From the NCBI RefSeq assembly GCF_030247195.1, contig NC_080671.1, forward strand, positions 207,910,045 through 207,974,044: DNA of 64,000 nt. Direction: 5' to 3'. Under the pieces are notes generated by a model that did not search any database, was not told where the DNA came from, and saw nothing but the letters and a program-made list of their open reading frames with translations. This document shows positions 8,850 to 19,800 of the stretch, in pieces; position 1 is the stretch's first letter, and every line of letters starts with the position of its first letter. The position numbers were made by a program, and so were the translations under genes. This stretch comes from Topomyia yanbarensis (taxonomy: Eukaryota; Arthropoda; Insecta; Diptera; Culicidae).

Positions 8850-10318
8850 GGCTTCTTCTTATTTAACTCGCCGAAGGGACACGAAGGTCCGCCCATAGCA
8901 TGTTTATGGGCTTGCTTCTTAGAGGTGCAGATAAGGCACTTATATGCCTTAGTGCATCCCCGCTCTTTATGCCCCTCCTCGCCGCATCGACGACATAGCT
9001 TACTCCTGTCTAGGCCTTTGCATTCGTAAGCTTTATGGCCGGATTCTAGGCACCGATAGCACCTGTCCACTGAAGGCGGCTGGGGTATACTAATAGGGCA
9101 TACCGACCAGCCGATCTTCAGCTTCCCTTTCTCGGTTACCTTTTTGGCATCCGCATTCAGTAGCCTGAGGTAGGCTACTTGGGTGCCAGAGGGTCCGTCC
9201 CTCAATCGCACAGAGGCCCGCTCGATTGTGACGCCGCATTGCTCCTTGACGGCTGCGGCGACGTCTTCTGCGGTCGCGAACTCGTCCAAGTGTTTGCACT
9301 GGAGAGTTGTTTCCGCACCTAGCGACCTGATTTGGGCGCCCTCACCAAGGACCTCTTGGGCCAAGGCCTTGTATATTGCACTTGATTGTGCGCCTCGCTT
9401 CAACACCAGGAGCATCTCTCCCGTGTTGGTGCGTCTTACGCTACGCACATCCTGCCCAAGGGCCGAGAGGCTTTCGGCCGCTTTCATCGATTTAAGGACA
9501 TCGGCGTATTTGTCCTTGTCGGTTTTTAACCACAAGGCTTCGCCTCTGTCCTTGGCCTTCCTCGCAGGCTGCGGTACCTCCGGTTTCGGTGCCGGCTTTT
9601 TCTTGGTAACCAGCGTCCAGGGGTTTGAGCCCCCCTGCCCCGGTCGTGCCGGGTTGCTGGTACCATCGCTCTCAACAGCGAGGTCACTCTCGCCCTCGCT
9701 TACCTCGCCCAGGCGGCGTTTGACCTTGACGGTTGCACGCCGAGTGGTGTCGGTTTTGGCACCCTCTCCTGGCGACTTCCTAGGGCGCTTCGCATTCGAT
9801 GCCGTCTTGCGATTGCCCTTTCCCTTTCCCTTCGAGGGGAACTCGGTCGCCGCTCCGATCGACGTGGCTGCTCCATAGAAGGTAAAGGCCACTGTCTGTG
9901 AACCTCTATTAACCTTCTCTCTTTCCTCCCTATTGGAAGCCACTGTCTGGGTTTCTCTGTCGGGCCTCTCCCGACATTCCACCCTCTCAACATATGCCTG
10001 CTGTTCCTGTCTTGCGACACGAACAGCTTTCCGGAGCTCCAGAAGGCTCAACTTCAACTCCTTGGCTATGTTCTGCTTTGCGCTAGCGAAGTCGATTATA
10101 GCATCGAGTTGCTTCGCTACTTTGCGCATCGCAGCTATTGGCCCCTCCGATGCATTGGTAGGGGTATTGCCTACCGCTGCTGGGGGGTCACTGGTGCTTT
10201 CGAGTACAGCACTCATCGTTCCACTACTCTCCCCACGGGGGGGAGACCTCGCCAAACCACCTCTTGCGAAGGGGTTTGGCACCTCCGTCTGTTTATTTTT
10301 ATTTTTATTTTGCTCCAT
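8846..10318 (-). CDS. Waldo-1 ORF1: gag-like nucleic-acid-binding protein
   Basis: A 490-residue frame from the ATG at 10318 (MEQNKNKNKQ) to TGA at 8848-8846. Charged, low-complexity N-terminal and central regions (RETQTV repeats, then GKGKGNRK and KRPRKS) come before a folded block ending KIGWSVCPI. Three CCHC-type zinc knuckles lie at the C-terminus (CYRCLESGHKAYEC, CRRCGEEGHKERGC and a third starting CLIC). This layout is that of R1-clade ORF1 proteins, which bind element RNA to form the retrotransposition particle. A GTG 12 bp upstream keeps the frame open, but the ATG is the sensible start. Its stop overlaps ORF2 by 4 bp. Confidence 0.9.
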   Translation of the reverse strand: MEQNKNKNKQTEVPNPFARGGLARSPPRGESSGTMSAVLESTSDPPAAVGNTPTNASEGPIAAMRKVAKQLDAIIDFASAKQNIAKELKLSLLELRKAVRVARQEQQAYVERVECRERPDRETQTVASNREEREKVNRGSQTVAFTFYGAATSIGAATEFPSKGKGKGNRKTASNAKRPRKSPGEGAKTDTTRRATVKVKRRLGEVSEGESDLAVESDGTSNPARPGQGGSNPWTLVTKKKPAPKPEVPQPARKAKDRGEALWLKTDKDKYADVLKSMKAAESLSALGQDVRSVRRTNTGEMLLVLKRGAQSSAIYKALAQEVLGEGAQIRSLGAETTLQCKHLDEFATAEDVAAAVKEQCGVTIERASVRLRDGPSGTQVAYLRLLNADAKKVTEKGKLKIGWSVCPISIPQPPSVDRCYRCLESGHKAYECKGLDRSKLCRRCGEEGHKERGCTKAYKCLICTSKKQAHKHAMGGPSCPFGELNKKKP

Positions 10319-10571
10319 GAAGATTCCCACGAGTAGCGCGAGAAATATATGTCCGCCACGCCAGAGCTCCGCATTAGCGTGGTAAGGGACGCTTACTGTG
10401 GGGGTTGCCCAGGTACCCCACAGGCTCCGTTAACGATCGAGCATCTTTTTCACCCCCTCGATCACTCATCCCTCGGCACGGGTCGCTTCACGCCTTGGAA
10501 TTGGGGTTATGCCATACCTTGCTTTACGTGGTGATCTCGGCCCGGATCATCACAACCATCCTCCTTTACCT

Positions 10572-10576
<5 letters not shown>

Positions 10577-10605
<29 letters not shown>

Positions 10606-11465
10606 TGTATGTATGTATGTATGTATGTATGTATGTATGTATGTATGTATGTATGTATGTATGTGTGTATGTGTGTATGTGCGCATTTGTTAACAAAATG
10701 TCCACATCGGTTTCTCGGAGATGGTTGAACCGATTTTTACAAACTAAGATTCAAATGAAAGGTATAATATTCTCATAGGTTGCTATTGAATTTCATTTTC
10801 AACCGACATCTTGTTCCGGATTACGAGTTGAAGAGTATTGTTACAAAACAAAATTTGTTGATTTGTCCACATCGGTTTCTCGGAATTTTCTGAACCGATT
10901 TTGACAAACTTAATTTTAAATGAAAGGTCCATCAGCTGCTGTTGAATTTTGTGTGGATCCGAGCTCTGGTTCCTGAATTACAGGGTGATACGTACGATCA
11001 CGCAGCAAATCTCGATTCTAACGAATTCTGCGATGAATATAAAAAGGTGAAATTTTTTCCAAAATGTAAACACAACTGTTGAATTTGTAGATCTAGGTCC
11101 CCAACAGTCATTCAAAGTCTCTTTGGCCACACTGGCCACCATCGACGGATCCTGAAGTATCCAAATTCAGAATAACGGTTATATTGGTTTCTCGAAAATG
11201 GCTAGACCGATTTGATCAATTTAGTCTCAAATGAAAGGTGTTGCGTCGTCGGAAACTGATATTAAATTCCATCTCCATCTGACTTCCGGCTCCGGAGTTA
11301 CGGGTTGTGGAGTGCGATCACATAGAAAACTCCGATTCAAACCGATACCGCGATGAATGCAAAAACGTGCTCTTATATATACTTACCAAGTGTAATAAGA
11401 ATGAAAGACATTTCCATAATGTTATATTGTACGAACCAGCTATTAAATCATAGTTTGGAGAAATG
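10577..11465 (+). repeat. Family T copy C, second half, after the Waldo-1 insertion
   Basis: About 26 ATGT units (10577-10680), grading into GTGT, lead into CACATCGGTTTCTCGGAGAT and GGTTGAACCGATTTTTAC, then two further sub-units (near 10880 and 11190) with CAAATGAAAGG. It ends GAAATGAGAAAGGCACAATTG followed by CACCTCTAGGTGGATTAAAA, the same terminal phrase as other copies (45030 inverted; 53525). Together with 4785-4947 it forms one interrupted repeat. Confidence 0.8.
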
Positions 11466-11622
11466 AGAAAGGCACAATTGCACCTCTAGGTGGATTAAAA
11501 CAGGTTTTTTTTTATTTTGAAGATACATGTTTTGACTTTTCAATTTTACTTTTGATGACGAGAAGAAAAACCTATCACGACCATGAAACTTCATTGATGA
11601 CTTGAAACTGCATGGGTCCCGC

Positions 11623-11746
11623 TTAACCCTCCGGAAGTCGCGCAAATGGCTCACTGAACGAACACCCGCTGGTGCCCTAAGACAATTTCGCTAGATTTTC
11701 AAAGCAGTGTGCGCTCAGTGCACTATCGCGACTGCCGGAAGGTTAA
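11623..11746. mobile_element. Small TTAA-flanked MITE (CCCTCCGGAAGTCGCGC type), copy 1
   Basis: TTAA at 11623-11626 and 11743-11746 bracket a 116-bp body starting CCCTCCGGAAGTCGCGC and ending GCGACTGCCGGAAGG, imperfect terminal inverted repeats. A 91-bp relative lies at 59027-59117 and a half copy at 58566-58608. The TTAA target fits a piggyBac-type MITE. Confidence 0.7.
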
Positions 11747-12729
11747 ATAAAGTTGTGGCAAATTGGGTAATCTGTAATCAGAAAACTCATATTTTTTTAT
11801 AATCATAGTCACGTTGGCTATGTTTAGACAAGAGGGATTTCTTTTGTTTTATAAGGCCATTACAAATCTTTTTTAAAAATTATGTCCAAGTGCAAATTTT
11901 TTTCTGAAGGGGGGGGGGGCAAACAAAAAATAAATATTTATTTTAATAAACACAATTTTTTTTATCTTTTTGCATTTTCTTTCGATTGTTCTCGTGGACG
12001 TTTCCGCAGGGTGATTTCGTATAGCGGGGTTGAGCTATTTGTTTTACTAGAAAAATTCAAGCAAACATTACTGAATCAATCAAAAGTTCACATAGGAAAG
12101 GGATGCTAAAGTTTTCGTTTTAAATAATTTTCCCAATAGTGCAATTTTTAAATTCCCAATAAAAGCTTGAAAGTTCTCTAAGAACTTAATGTAAATATTT
12201 AAGAGTACTTTAAGGTATTAACTTTTGGTTGTTTGAATAGTTTTCGTTCCGTCGTGGCGGCACATGGACCGGTCTTTACACACAAGGCATGAAAATCGGT
12301 CAAAGATGACCCTGCTTGATAACAATGTACAGAAACAGGATTGCAACATTTCACTTATGGACTTTTGGAAAACATTCTGGAATGAATCCAAAGGTAAAGT
12401 GTGCGTCAATGGAATTATTCATCTCAGATATGGTTTTCTCTGATATTTTTTTCTATTGCGTATTTCGTATACAGTAGCCTGGCGAACGTACATCCTGTGC
12501 ATACTATACTTTTTCAAACTCTAGTGGAAACATCAGCTTTGGTTTATCGCTTGTGATTGAAGACTTGTAGATTTGTTTGTTTGGTACATGATAGTAATTC
12601 GGCTCGGTTCCGTGTACATCTTCGAAATCTTTGCATTTTTCTCCATCTTGTTGCGCAGTAGGTAGCCAAATCAGATAAATTCATTTGATAGTCGTACGGA
12701 TTTATGAAATGTATAGCAATCATCAGTTC
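11747..12729. other. Spacer; no gene recognised
   Basis: AT-rich sequence. The part 11815-11960 (GGCCATTACAAATCTTTTTT, then a G run) is an inverted relative of 23040-23240. A 73-codon minus frame at 12544-12765 resembles nothing I recognise and may be a transposon fragment. No other signal is seen. Confidence 0.4.
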
Positions 12730-12855
12730 ATTTTTTGCCTTTTTCATATAAGGAAGACTGTGCAATCACTCTGAAATTCGACTTTTTAAGCTACACCCGG
12801 AGTGTCGAGTGTCATATACCACTAGATTCAGTTCGTCGATATCTGAAAATGTCTG
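12730..12855 (+). repeat. Family T copy E, first half, ending at CTGTATG
   Basis: It starts TTTTTGCCTTTTTCATATAAG, contains a decayed CCGGAGTGTCGAGTGTCATAT and GATTCAGTTCGTCGATATC, and ends AATGTCTGTATG, where the Waldo-3 3' end begins. A diverged second half of the repeat follows the nest at about 22430. Confidence 0.65.
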
Positions 12856-13524
12856 TATGTTTTATAGTATGGTTAAATAGCTTCAAAAGTGCATTGGCTC
12901 TAGGTGGGATTCACTTTTGTGCGTAACCGCTACTAATAGTCCTTACTTCTCTTCCTTCCTTTTGTTCCACGAGACTGCATTGAAGTGTTATATCGTGGGG
13001 AGGCTGATTCAGTCTTAAGACAAAATGATACATTAGAGCGGTTTAGCTCCGAACACATTTCCGGCTAATCGCAGTGGTGAACTTCCGTTAGCCGTTTGGC
13101 TCCCGTTTCTGTGAAGTATTTAGTTCCTGTTTTCGCGAGCCATCTCAATTGCTCGTCGAAAGTTCTCCCGATACCGATGCCTGTTGCGTGAGTCAATTAG
13201 CTCCCAGTTTTGTCGCAATCTTCTCGCATAGTCCATAAATCCTGCTCAAAGGGCCAACCAGTACTTGGAGAGGACGGTTCGGCGATACCGGATGGAGCGT
13301 AGCTTCTGGTTCGCTGATTCCGGTTCGTTGAAAACTCGAGGACCCACCGCTGGTGCTTCACTCGACCTACTCGATCTTGTCCCTGACGGTGAAACTAGTC
13401 TGCTCACATGCTTCGGTCCGGCGATTCCAGCTGGTTCGTAATGCCCAGTACACTGGCGCCTCAAGCAAAGCTGTGGTTGCTTTCACAGCCTTCCCCTTAA
13501 CATATACATCGTAACTTTAAAAGT

Positions 13525-14508
13525 TCAAATCGATGATATATTTTCCCACCGCGCTGTCTTTCGGCTAGTCATCACCAACTCTGTTTTATGATGGGCAATC
13601 GTCTCCGTGTCGAGTGTCTCCTCTTCTAGCGACTGTCCGATTACTTGGAACACCACATCATCCGTGAAGCCGAAAATCGTTATATCTCTGGGAAGGTTCA
13701 GCTTCAATACTCCATCGTACACTGCGTTCCACAGCGTCGAGTCGAGGAACGTCAGTTGTAGTTGTGATTCTCCCTTGTCTGTCTCGTAATGTTCGGTACT
13801 GAAAGTAGCTCTATAATATCCTGCAGAGTTACTCATGCTGTACAGCGAATGGGCGATTGCTTCCCAGCCAGTACTATTGAAGCATTCTTCACTTCTAAGG
13901 GAACCACCACGCAAAAACGATATCCTTATCTCTGCTGTCTCCAAAGCTCCCACAACCTTTTGGATGGATTTCACTGTAGACCTGCCTATAAGGAAACCGA
14001 ATTACATGAGATGCCGTTCTCACGGTCCGCGTACTTCGTTAGCTTGTTCAGGATTACTCCTTTTCTCTAACATTACCAAGGGATATATTGACTACGCTGA
14101 AAGATCTCCATGTTGTCCCGGCATCGGAAGCAACATCAGCTTTTGTCGCTTCCAATTATCGGATCGTTTTGAATATATCCGGTCTCTCATGTATCACTTC
14201 ACTTTTATGGCTTTCGCCATCTCGATAAGCTGTTTGTTGGTAAATCGATCTTCATCTTTGTGATCAACCTCCTCACTGTACGGCGAAAATAGATTCATGT
14301 TGTGGGGAAAACCTTTCGATGGTGACCTCCATCTTTTCCGGGCACCTTTCAGGTGGTGCAGCTGAGCCTTTTATCTTTGTTATGTCAACTTTGTAGGTCT
14401 CTCCTAAGGAAATTCGCGTTGGCTTTGTGGCAAGGCTTTCTTGTACAGCTTGACTGCTTTGTTGAGAGCGGTTCTTGCAGCTCGCTTCCCTTGAGCTTTC
14501 TGACATCT
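13525..14508 (-). pseudogene. Waldo-3 ORF2 fragment: linker and reverse transcriptase
   Basis: Minus-strand reading gives pieces alignable to Waldo-1 ORF2: a basic linker, then TKIKGSAAPPERCPEKMEV (compare TKGGSSPPERSPDRLATI), IQKVVGALETAEIRI (the region after GFRKGKSTVD), TGWEAIAHSLYSMS (compare SASWDAIALSLHRLS), LWNAVYDGVLKLNLPRDI and a decayed motif C reading FGFTDDV in place of FADD. HHKTELV follows. Frameshifts and stops separate the pieces. The change of A to T in the FADD box and the broken frame make activity impossible. Confidence 0.7.
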
Positions 14509-15544
14509 GTTTTAATTTTAAATATATTTGACACGGCTCAATGCGTTAGCACAACTGAGCCGTGGAGCGCACCTTGGGGGTCATTTGGTCCGTCGTCTCT
14601 CGCGTTTTCGTTTACGTCCATGTCATCATCGGTACTGCATTCATCTTGCTCATCGTCGAGTGTTCTTATTTGTTGTTTGTGCTTACGGGTCGCTATTGTA
14701 AATCCTTCTTCATCGGTATTAGATTCCTTATTGGTGGTGTTGGTTTAGAAACATTTGCTGTAATCGTTGTTACTTCGATGTTGGTAATGGCAGTTGGTTT
14801 AGTGGTACTGGGGCCGATCGTTGTTAAGCTGGTGCTTGTGAATGCCCGGTCTGCAGTCGTTGGTTTACCAACTGGTTGTGGTTTAACATACGATGATTGT
14901 ATACCGGCTTTGGTCGTATCAGGTGGAATTTCTTTAGCAGTCTCTGCGCAAGGTTTCCCGTGGTGTAGCGGATGATCACAATAATGACAGGTTTGTGACT
15001 AGTGTTCGTTGAGAATATTCAACACCATGAGGTAATTTGCATGTGAAAATCAAGTGAGAGGGAATAGGTTTTGTCGGACGCATTCTCACCACACGAACGC
15101 CGTTGCGGAGTCTTGGGAAGAAGTTCCTCCAAGTATCTTCCTTAACACTATTCACCTCTCCGTATTTTGACAGGATTTGTTTGATAGCGAAGGAACTAGT
15201 ACGTGGTACCAGGTCATGTATCTTTATTTCAATACTGTCAACATCTATATACATACGTCTCCCAACCTTTGAACGGAACGGATCGTTATATTTCACAGTG
15301 CTGTTCGGTGTGTAAATTTTAGTGAATCAAGGTCATCCTTTGTTCGTTCGTTAGCTGCCATTCTGCTGGTGCCGGCAGTAAATCCAGTACATTGTTTTCG
15401 CTGGTGCGGAACAATCGACGTTGTTTGCAGATAAGTTTTGCTTTATTTTTTTCCCTCGTTTGCTTTCTTTCCTTTTCCCTACTTTACTCAAATCAAATAA
15501 TAAGACACATTCCCGTTTATATAACGCTCTGCCCTCGTGCTTAA

Positions 15545-16882
15545 ATGGCCGAGGGCGAAATACCATCTGATGTAATCATGGAAGTCCCTGATCCCCCTAA
15601 TACTCGCATTGCTCCCCGTATAAAGCAGTACCCAGAAGGTTCCTCTGGGCCATGGGTGGTATATTTTCGGACCGGAGAGAAACCGGTTAATATATTAAAA
15701 CTTTCTCGAGATCTGACTGCTAATTACCCGGCTGTAGCTCAGATAACACGTGTTCGGGCAAACAAGATACGTGTTCTAGTGAATGATCTCGGCCAGGCAA
15801 ACGCGATTGCTTGCTGTGAGCGCTTTACACGGGAATTTAAAGCATACGTGCCTTGTGTGGCCTGTGAAATCGATGGGGTAGTGTCCGAACCGGGCCTGAA
15901 ATGCGAAGAACTGTTGGAGCACGGGGTTGGCTGCTTTAAGGACCCCTCTCTTGAACAGATTAAGATCTTAGAATGTAAACAATTGTATACCGCAAACACC
16001 GAGGGAGGTAAGACTACCTACTCTCTATCAGGCTCGCTTCGGGTGACATTCGCCGGGTCCTCTCTTCCCAACTACATCCTCCTTGACAGGGTTCGCCTAC
16101 CAGTTCGCCTGTTTGTACCGCGGGTCATGAGCTGCAGCAATTGCAAGCAGTTGGGCCACACAGCCACATATTGTGGAAATAAGAAACGATGCGGCAAATG
16201 CGAAGGAGAGCATGAGGATGACTCTTGCGACAAAGAAACTGAAAAGTGTATTTGCTGCGGGGGCCCTTCACATGCTCTTAAATCATGTCCTGCGTACAAG
16301 CAGCGCGGGGATAAAATTAAGCGCTCCCTTAAGGAACGCTCAAGGCGTTCTTATGCAGAAATGCTAAAGAATGCTTCGCCATCTGTCCTGTCCGAAAATC
16401 CCTATGCTGGTTTGGCTAACGTTGAGCAAGAATCTGACGACCCACGAGAGGGAACATCTTTGGTTAACCCAGGGGAATCCAGGAAGAGGAGAAATCCAGC
16501 CTCCCCTACATTGCCTCGTAAGGGTGCCAAGGTGTCGTCCACTCAGAGTGCGCCATCTACAACCAATAGATCCAACGGAAGTGATGTACAAAAGCCGAAG
16601 AAATTTGCTCCAGGACTTGGAAATATTAATTCTAACAAGGAGTACCCACCACTTCCAGGGACATCCAAAACCCCAAGTGTCCCCTTTTTTCAAACAGATA
16701 CTCAGTCCAGTAGCGGACTAATGAAATTTTCTGACATAGTGGACTTAATTTTCACAGCTTTCAATGTTACTGATCCTCTTAAAAGCCTTCTGATACATTT
16801 TCTCCCTATAGTGCAAACATTTTTGAAGCAGTTGACTACTAAATGGCCCCTCCTTGCAGCGATCGTATCCTTCGATGGCTAA
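15545..16882 (+). CDS. I-type element ORF1: gag-like protein with zinc knuckles
   Basis: A 445-residue frame starting at ATG 15545 (MAEGEIPSDVIM). An RRM-like central region (PVNILKLSRDLTANYPAVAQ and TRVRANKIRVLVND) comes before a cysteine-rich block: CSNCKQLGHTATYC (about residues 197-210), CGKCEGEHEDDSC and CICCGGPSHALKSC, three CCHC-type knuckles. The C-terminal third is rich in S, P and basic residues and ends in a hydrophobic segment. Proteins of this type bind element RNA and help form the cytoplasmic particle. Its stop (16880-16882) overlaps ORF2 by 8 bp (ATGGCTAA), a coupled arrangement typical of these elements. Confidence 0.9.
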   Translation: MAEGEIPSDVIMEVPDPPNTRIAPRIKQYPEGSSGPWVVYFRTGEKPVNILKLSRDLTANYPAVAQITRVRANKIRVLVNDLGQANAIACCERFTREFKAYVPCVACEIDGVVSEPGLKCEELLEHGVGCFKDPSLEQIKILECKQLYTANTEGGKTTYSLSGSLRVTFAGSSLPNYILLDRVRLPVRLFVPRVMSCSNCKQLGHTATYCGNKKRCGKCEGEHEDDSCDKETEKCICCGGPSHALKSCPAYKQRGDKIKRSLKERSRRSYAEMLKNASPSVLSENPYAGLANVEQESDDPREGTSLVNPGESRKRRNPASPTLPRKGAKVSSTQSAPSTTNRSNGSDVQKPKKFAPGLGNINSNKEYPPLPGTSKTPSVPFFQTDTQSSSGLMKFSDIVDLIFTAFNVTDPLKSLLIHFLPIVQTFLKQLTTKWPLLAAIVSFDG

Positions 16883-19800
16883 GTCATCGAACGAGGTCAC
16901 CGATTCGATCACTGTTCTACAGTGGAACAGCAGAAGTATCCTCCCGAAAATCGATTCCTTTAAATTTTTACTAAATAGTTTAAAATGTGATGCTTTCGCA
17001 TTGTGTGAAACTTGGTTAACTTCCGATATAAATCTCAACTTCCACGACTTTAATATAATTCGTCTGGATCGAGAAAACCCCTATGGAGGAGTACTTTTGG
17101 GGATCAAAAAGTGCTATTCTTTCAACCGAATTAACCTCCCTTCGACACCAGGCATTGAAATTGTCGCTTGTCAAGTTTTAATCAAAGGTAAAGACCTTTG
17201 CATTGCTTCCATCTACATTCCTCCTAGAGCCTCGGTAGGGCACCGAACGCTTTGTAATATCACGGAATCCTTACCGGCACCGCGGCTAGTTCTGGGAGAC
17301 TTTAACTCGCACGGTACGGTATGGGGCTGTCTTCATGATGATAATAGATCAACATTAATCCAAGATCTTTGCGATAATTTCAACATGACCATCTTAAACA
17401 CGGGAGAAATGACGCGGATTCCTACACCACCAGCACGCGCAAGCGCGTTGGATTTATCGCTTTGCTCGACATCGCTACAGTTAGATTGCATGTGGAAGGT
17501 GATCCCTGATCCCCACGGTAGCGATCATTTGCCTATCGTGATTTCAATTGCTAACGGTTCAATACCATCGGAAACAATCCATGTATCGTATGACCTCACA
17601 CGGAACATTGATTGGGAGAGTTACGCGACCGCGATATCCGTTAAAATCGAATCCACTCAAGAACTTCCTCCGGAGGAAGAGTACAGGTTTTTGGCTGGCT
17701 TGATTCTCGACAGTGCGAATCAAGCTCAGACTAAACCAGTACCCAGCGCGAATACCCATGGACGGTCTCCCACCCTGTGGTGGGATAAAGAGTGCTCAGA
17801 GCTGTACGCGGAAAAGTCCACTGCATATAAGGCCTTCCGGGAAGACGGGTTACCCACTAGCTATCAACAGTACGCGTCGTTAGAAAGGCGAATGAAGAGT
17901 CTAATGAAAGCCAAAAAACGCAGTTATTGGCGCCGGTTCGTCGACGGGTTAACGAGAGAAACAGCGATGAGTACTCTTTGGGGTACGGCTCGACGTATGC
18001 GTAATCATAATAGTACCAACGAGAACGTGGAATATTCAAACCGTTGGATATTCGCTTTCGCCAAGAAGATCTGTCCGGACTCTGTCCCGGTACAGAAAAC
18101 GTACCGCGCCGCGTCTTCTCACGATACCGCGAACGAAACACCGTTTTCGATGGTGGAGTTCTCACTTGCTCTCTTATCGTGCAACAATAACGCCCCAGGG
18201 TTAGACAGAATCAAATTCAACTTGCTGAAGAATCTGCCTGACACTGCAAAAAGGCGCCTGTTGAATTTATTTAACAAGTTTCTTGAGGGTAACATTGTCC
18301 CTTATGAATGGAGGCAAGTGAAGATCATCGCCATCCAAAAACCAGGAAAACCAGCCTCCGACCACAACTCGTATCGGCCGATTGCAATGCTGTCCTGTAT
18401 TCGGAAGTTATTCGAGAAAATGATCTTGTTTCGCCTCGACAATTGGGTTGAAGCAAATGGCTTACTGTCAGATACACAATTTGGCTTCCGCAAAGGCAAA
18501 GGGACGAACGATTGCCTTGCGTTGCTTTCTACAGAAATCCAAATGGCCTATGCTAACAAAGAGCAGATGGCATCAGTCTTCTTGGATATTAAGGGGGCTT
18601 TTGACTCAGTTTCTATCAACATTCTGTCAGAGAAGCTGCACCAGCATGGTCTTTCGCCAATTTTAAATAACTTTTTGCTAAACCTGTTGTCTGAAAAGCA
18701 CATGCATTTTTCGCATGGCGATTTAACAACATCGCGATTTAGCTACATGGGTCTTCCCCAGGGCTCATGTCTAAGTCCCCTGCTCTACAATTTTTACGTG
18801 AATGACATTGACGATTGTCTTGCCAATTCATGCACGCTAAGGCAACTTGCAGACGACGGGGTGGTCTCTGTTACAGGGCCCAAAGCTGCCGACTTGCAAG
18901 GACCATTACAAAATACCTTGGACAATTTGTCTGCTTGGGCTCTTCAGCTGGGTATTGAGTTCTCCACGGAGAAAACTGAGTTGGTTGTTTTTTCTAGGAA
19001 GCGTGAGCCGGCGCAACTCCAGCTTTTATTAATGGGTGCAACGATCAACCAGGTTTTCACATTTAAATATCTCGGGGTCTGGTTCGACTCTAAAGGTACC
19101 TGGGGATGTCACATTAGGTATCTGAAACAGAAATGCCAACAAAGGATCAATTTTCTCCGAACAATAACTGGAACATGGTGGGGTGCCCACCCAGGAGACC
19201 TGATCAGGTTGTACCAAACAACGATATTGTCGGTGATGGAGTACGGGTGTTTCTGTTTCCGCTCCGCTGCGAACATACACTTCATCAAACTGGAGAGAAT
19301 CCAGTATCGTTGCTTGCGCATTGCCTTGGGTTGCATGCACTCGACCCATACGATGAGTCTCGAAGTGCTGGCGGGCGTTCTTCCGCTAAAAAATCGATTT
19401 TGGGAACTCTCATATCGATTGCTCATCCGATGCGACATTCTGAACCCGTTGGTAATTGAAAACTTCGAGAGGCTCGTCGAACTTAATTCTCAAACCCGTT
19501 TTATGTCCTTGTACTTCGACTACATGGCACAGAGCATCAATCCTTCTTCGTACAATCCCAACCGTGTCCGTTTCCTAGATACTTCTGATTCTACTGTATT
19601 CTTCGACACATCCATGAAGGAAGAGATTCGTGGAATCCCGGACCATATACGCCCGCAGGTGATCCCCAATATATTTTATAATAAATTCCGGGAAGTCGAC
19701 TGCGACAAAATGTTTTACACTGACGGATCAAATCTCGATGGGTCCACTGGCTTCGGTATCTTCAACAATACTATCACCGCTTCATTCAAGCTCAATGATC

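Larger units (their letters stand above)
4948..10576 (-). mobile_element. Waldo-like R1-clade non-LTR retrotransposon (Waldo-1)
   Basis: On the minus strand it has a 5' UTR (10576-10319), ORF1, an overlapping ORF2, a long 3' UTR and a 27-base poly(A) tail (T run 4948-4974). Both flanks are ATGT microsatellite, read as ACAT on the element strand, from one family T repeat. Members of the Waldo group in the R1 clade are known to insert into ACAY repeats; the protein features (three CCHC knuckles in ORF1, endonuclease and reverse transcriptase but no RNase H in ORF2) agree. At about 5.6 kb it is close to full length. Exact ends cannot be fixed because the target is itself repetitive. Both ORFs are open, but ORF2 lacks an ATG. 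Confidence 0.85.

Noticed and set aside
9183..9878. 231-codon plus-strand frame
   Set aside because: It lies opposite Waldo-1 ORF1, whose zinc knuckles and homology to Waldo-2 show the minus strand to be coding. Other plus frames inside 5900-10300 are rejected for the same reason.
10405..10778. Frames rich in MYVC repeats
   Set aside because: They come from the ATGT microsatellite at 10577-10680.
14353..14975. Plus-strand hydrophobic frames that look like membrane proteins
   Set aside because: They are the antisense of the acidic C-terminal region of the TX1-like ORF1 relic; Asp/Glu codons read as Val/Phe/Leu on the other strand.
14976..15296. A 106-codon minus frame starting MKYNDPFRSKVGRR
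   Set aside because: Its first 14 or so residues are antisense to the 5' UTR of the I-type element. Only the part from 15252 down belongs to the TX1-like ORF1, so the frame is chimeric.
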